Assembly: GCA_002385815.1 (NCBI GenBank)
Contig: DGEE01000027.1
Span: forward strand, 1 to 5,466
DNA from: Hungateiclostridiaceae bacterium UBA3934
Lineage (GTDB): Bacteria > Bacillota > Clostridia > Acetivibrionales > DTU013
Length of the DNA stretch: 5,466 bases
Reading direction: 5' to 3'
Part shown: in pieces, positions 5,094-5,466 of the stretch
Numbering within the stretch: position 1 is the stretch's first letter
Layout of the letters: the number at the start of each line of letters is the position of its first letter
The notes under the pieces: generated by a model
What the model was told of the DNA's origin: nothing
Databases searched by the model: none
What the model saw: the letters and a program-made list of their open reading frames with translations, nothing else
Made by a program: the position numbers and the translations under genes

Positions 5094-5104
5094 AGTTATA
5101 TAAT
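5076..5104 (+). promoter_or_regulatory. Consensus sigma-A promoter for rex
   Basis: Perfect boxes TTGACA (5076-5081) and TATAAT (5099-5104) are separated by the ideal 17 bases. The predicted start is near 5111, which leaves a leader of about 36 bases ending in the ribosome binding site AAGGAGG (5134-5140). A promoter this strong in front of a repressor gene suggests that it is held down by an operator. Confidence 0.9.
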
Positions 5105-5146
5105 CAAATTGGGTACGTAAAGTAATCAGAGGGAAGGAGGCTACCC

Positions 5147-5466
5147 ATGGCTCAGAAAAAGAATGTGTCAGTAGCAGTCATAAAGAGGCTTCCCAGGTAT
5201 TATAGATATTTGTCTGATCTGTTGAAAATGGATATAACCAGGATTTCATCCAAAGAACTCAGCAAAAGAATGGGGATAACTGCATCGCAGATAAGGCAGG
5301 ATCTTAACTGCTTTGGTGGATTCGGACAGCAGGGCTATGGTTATAATGTAGAACTGCTTTTTAAAGAAATTGCCAAAATACTGGGAGTAGACAAGAAGTT
5401 CCAGACCATAATCATAGGTGCCGGCAATATGGGGCAAGCTTTGGCTCACTATAAAAATTTCGAGAA
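5147..5466 (+). CDS. rex: Redox-sensing transcriptional repressor Rex (3' truncated by window end)
   Basis: The first 106 residues are present, about half of a protein that is usually near 210 residues. Residues 1-80 form the N-terminal winged helix, recognisable by VIKRLPRYYRYL (11-22), ISSKELSKRMGITASQIRQDL (33-53) and FGGFGQQGYGYNV (56-68). Residue 85 onward begins the Rossmann fold, with the NAD(H) motif GAGNMG at 91-96. Rex dimers bind operators when NADH is low and leave when NADH rises, relieving repression of fermentation, hydrogenase and respiratory genes. The start ATG is six bases after a strong AAGGAGG. The gene is divergent from the ABC-F gene and shares its control region. Confidence 0.97.
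   Translation, partial: MAQKKNVSVAVIKRLPRYYRYLSDLLKMDITRISSKELSKRMGITASQIRQDLNCFGGFGQQGYGYNVELLFKEIAKILGVDKKFQTIIIGAGNMGQALAHYKNFE

Overview
The window reads as one end of a draft contig from an endospore-forming member of the Clostridia or a close Firmicutes relative. Evidence: a spore-cortex amidase (CwlD), a Gram-positive-type redox repressor (Rex) beside a YdiF-like ABC-F protein, strong AGGAGG-type ribosome binding sites, tRNA genes with encoded CCA, and near-consensus sigma-A promoters. The species cannot be named from this. The first 19 bases are the synthetic Tn5 mosaic end used in tagmentation libraries, so they are not genome.

Layout: (i) 20-480 is the end of a tRNA cluster: the 3' part of a tRNA cut by the contig end, tRNA-Gly(GCC) with an intrinsic terminator, then tRNA-Cys(GCA) with its own promoter and terminator. 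(ii) 481-677 is an intergenic region with a TATAAT box and a long imperfect hairpin leader. (iii) 678-2252 holds a two-gene forward unit: a receiver protein with a C-terminal GGDEF-like domain carrying a GGDDF signature, and a polytopic membrane protein of unknown function with a lysine-rich tail. (iv) 2341-3051 is cwlD, preceded by a hairpin that would bury its Shine-Dalgarno sequence. (v) An ABC-F ATPase gene lies on the minus strand, converging on cwlD with an 8-base tail-to-tail overlap. (vi) A compact divergent promoter region serves the ABC-F gene leftward and rex rightward. rex runs off the end of the window.

The genes do not form one pathway. The receiver/GGDEF-like protein and the membrane protein are probably co-transcribed. 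CwlD acts in spore cortex maturation. The ABC-F protein acts on ribosomes. Rex senses NADH/NAD+ and probably represses its own promoter through a TTG-N12-CAA dyad that overlaps the -35 box and also adjoins the ABC-F -35 box.

I saw no convincing undescribed multi-gene system, CRISPR array, mobile element or toxin-antitoxin pair. The best leads are regulatory: the SD-sequestering hairpin before cwlD, the shared Rex/ABC-F control region, and the leader stem before the GGDEF-like gene. The uncharacterised membrane protein is a further lead.
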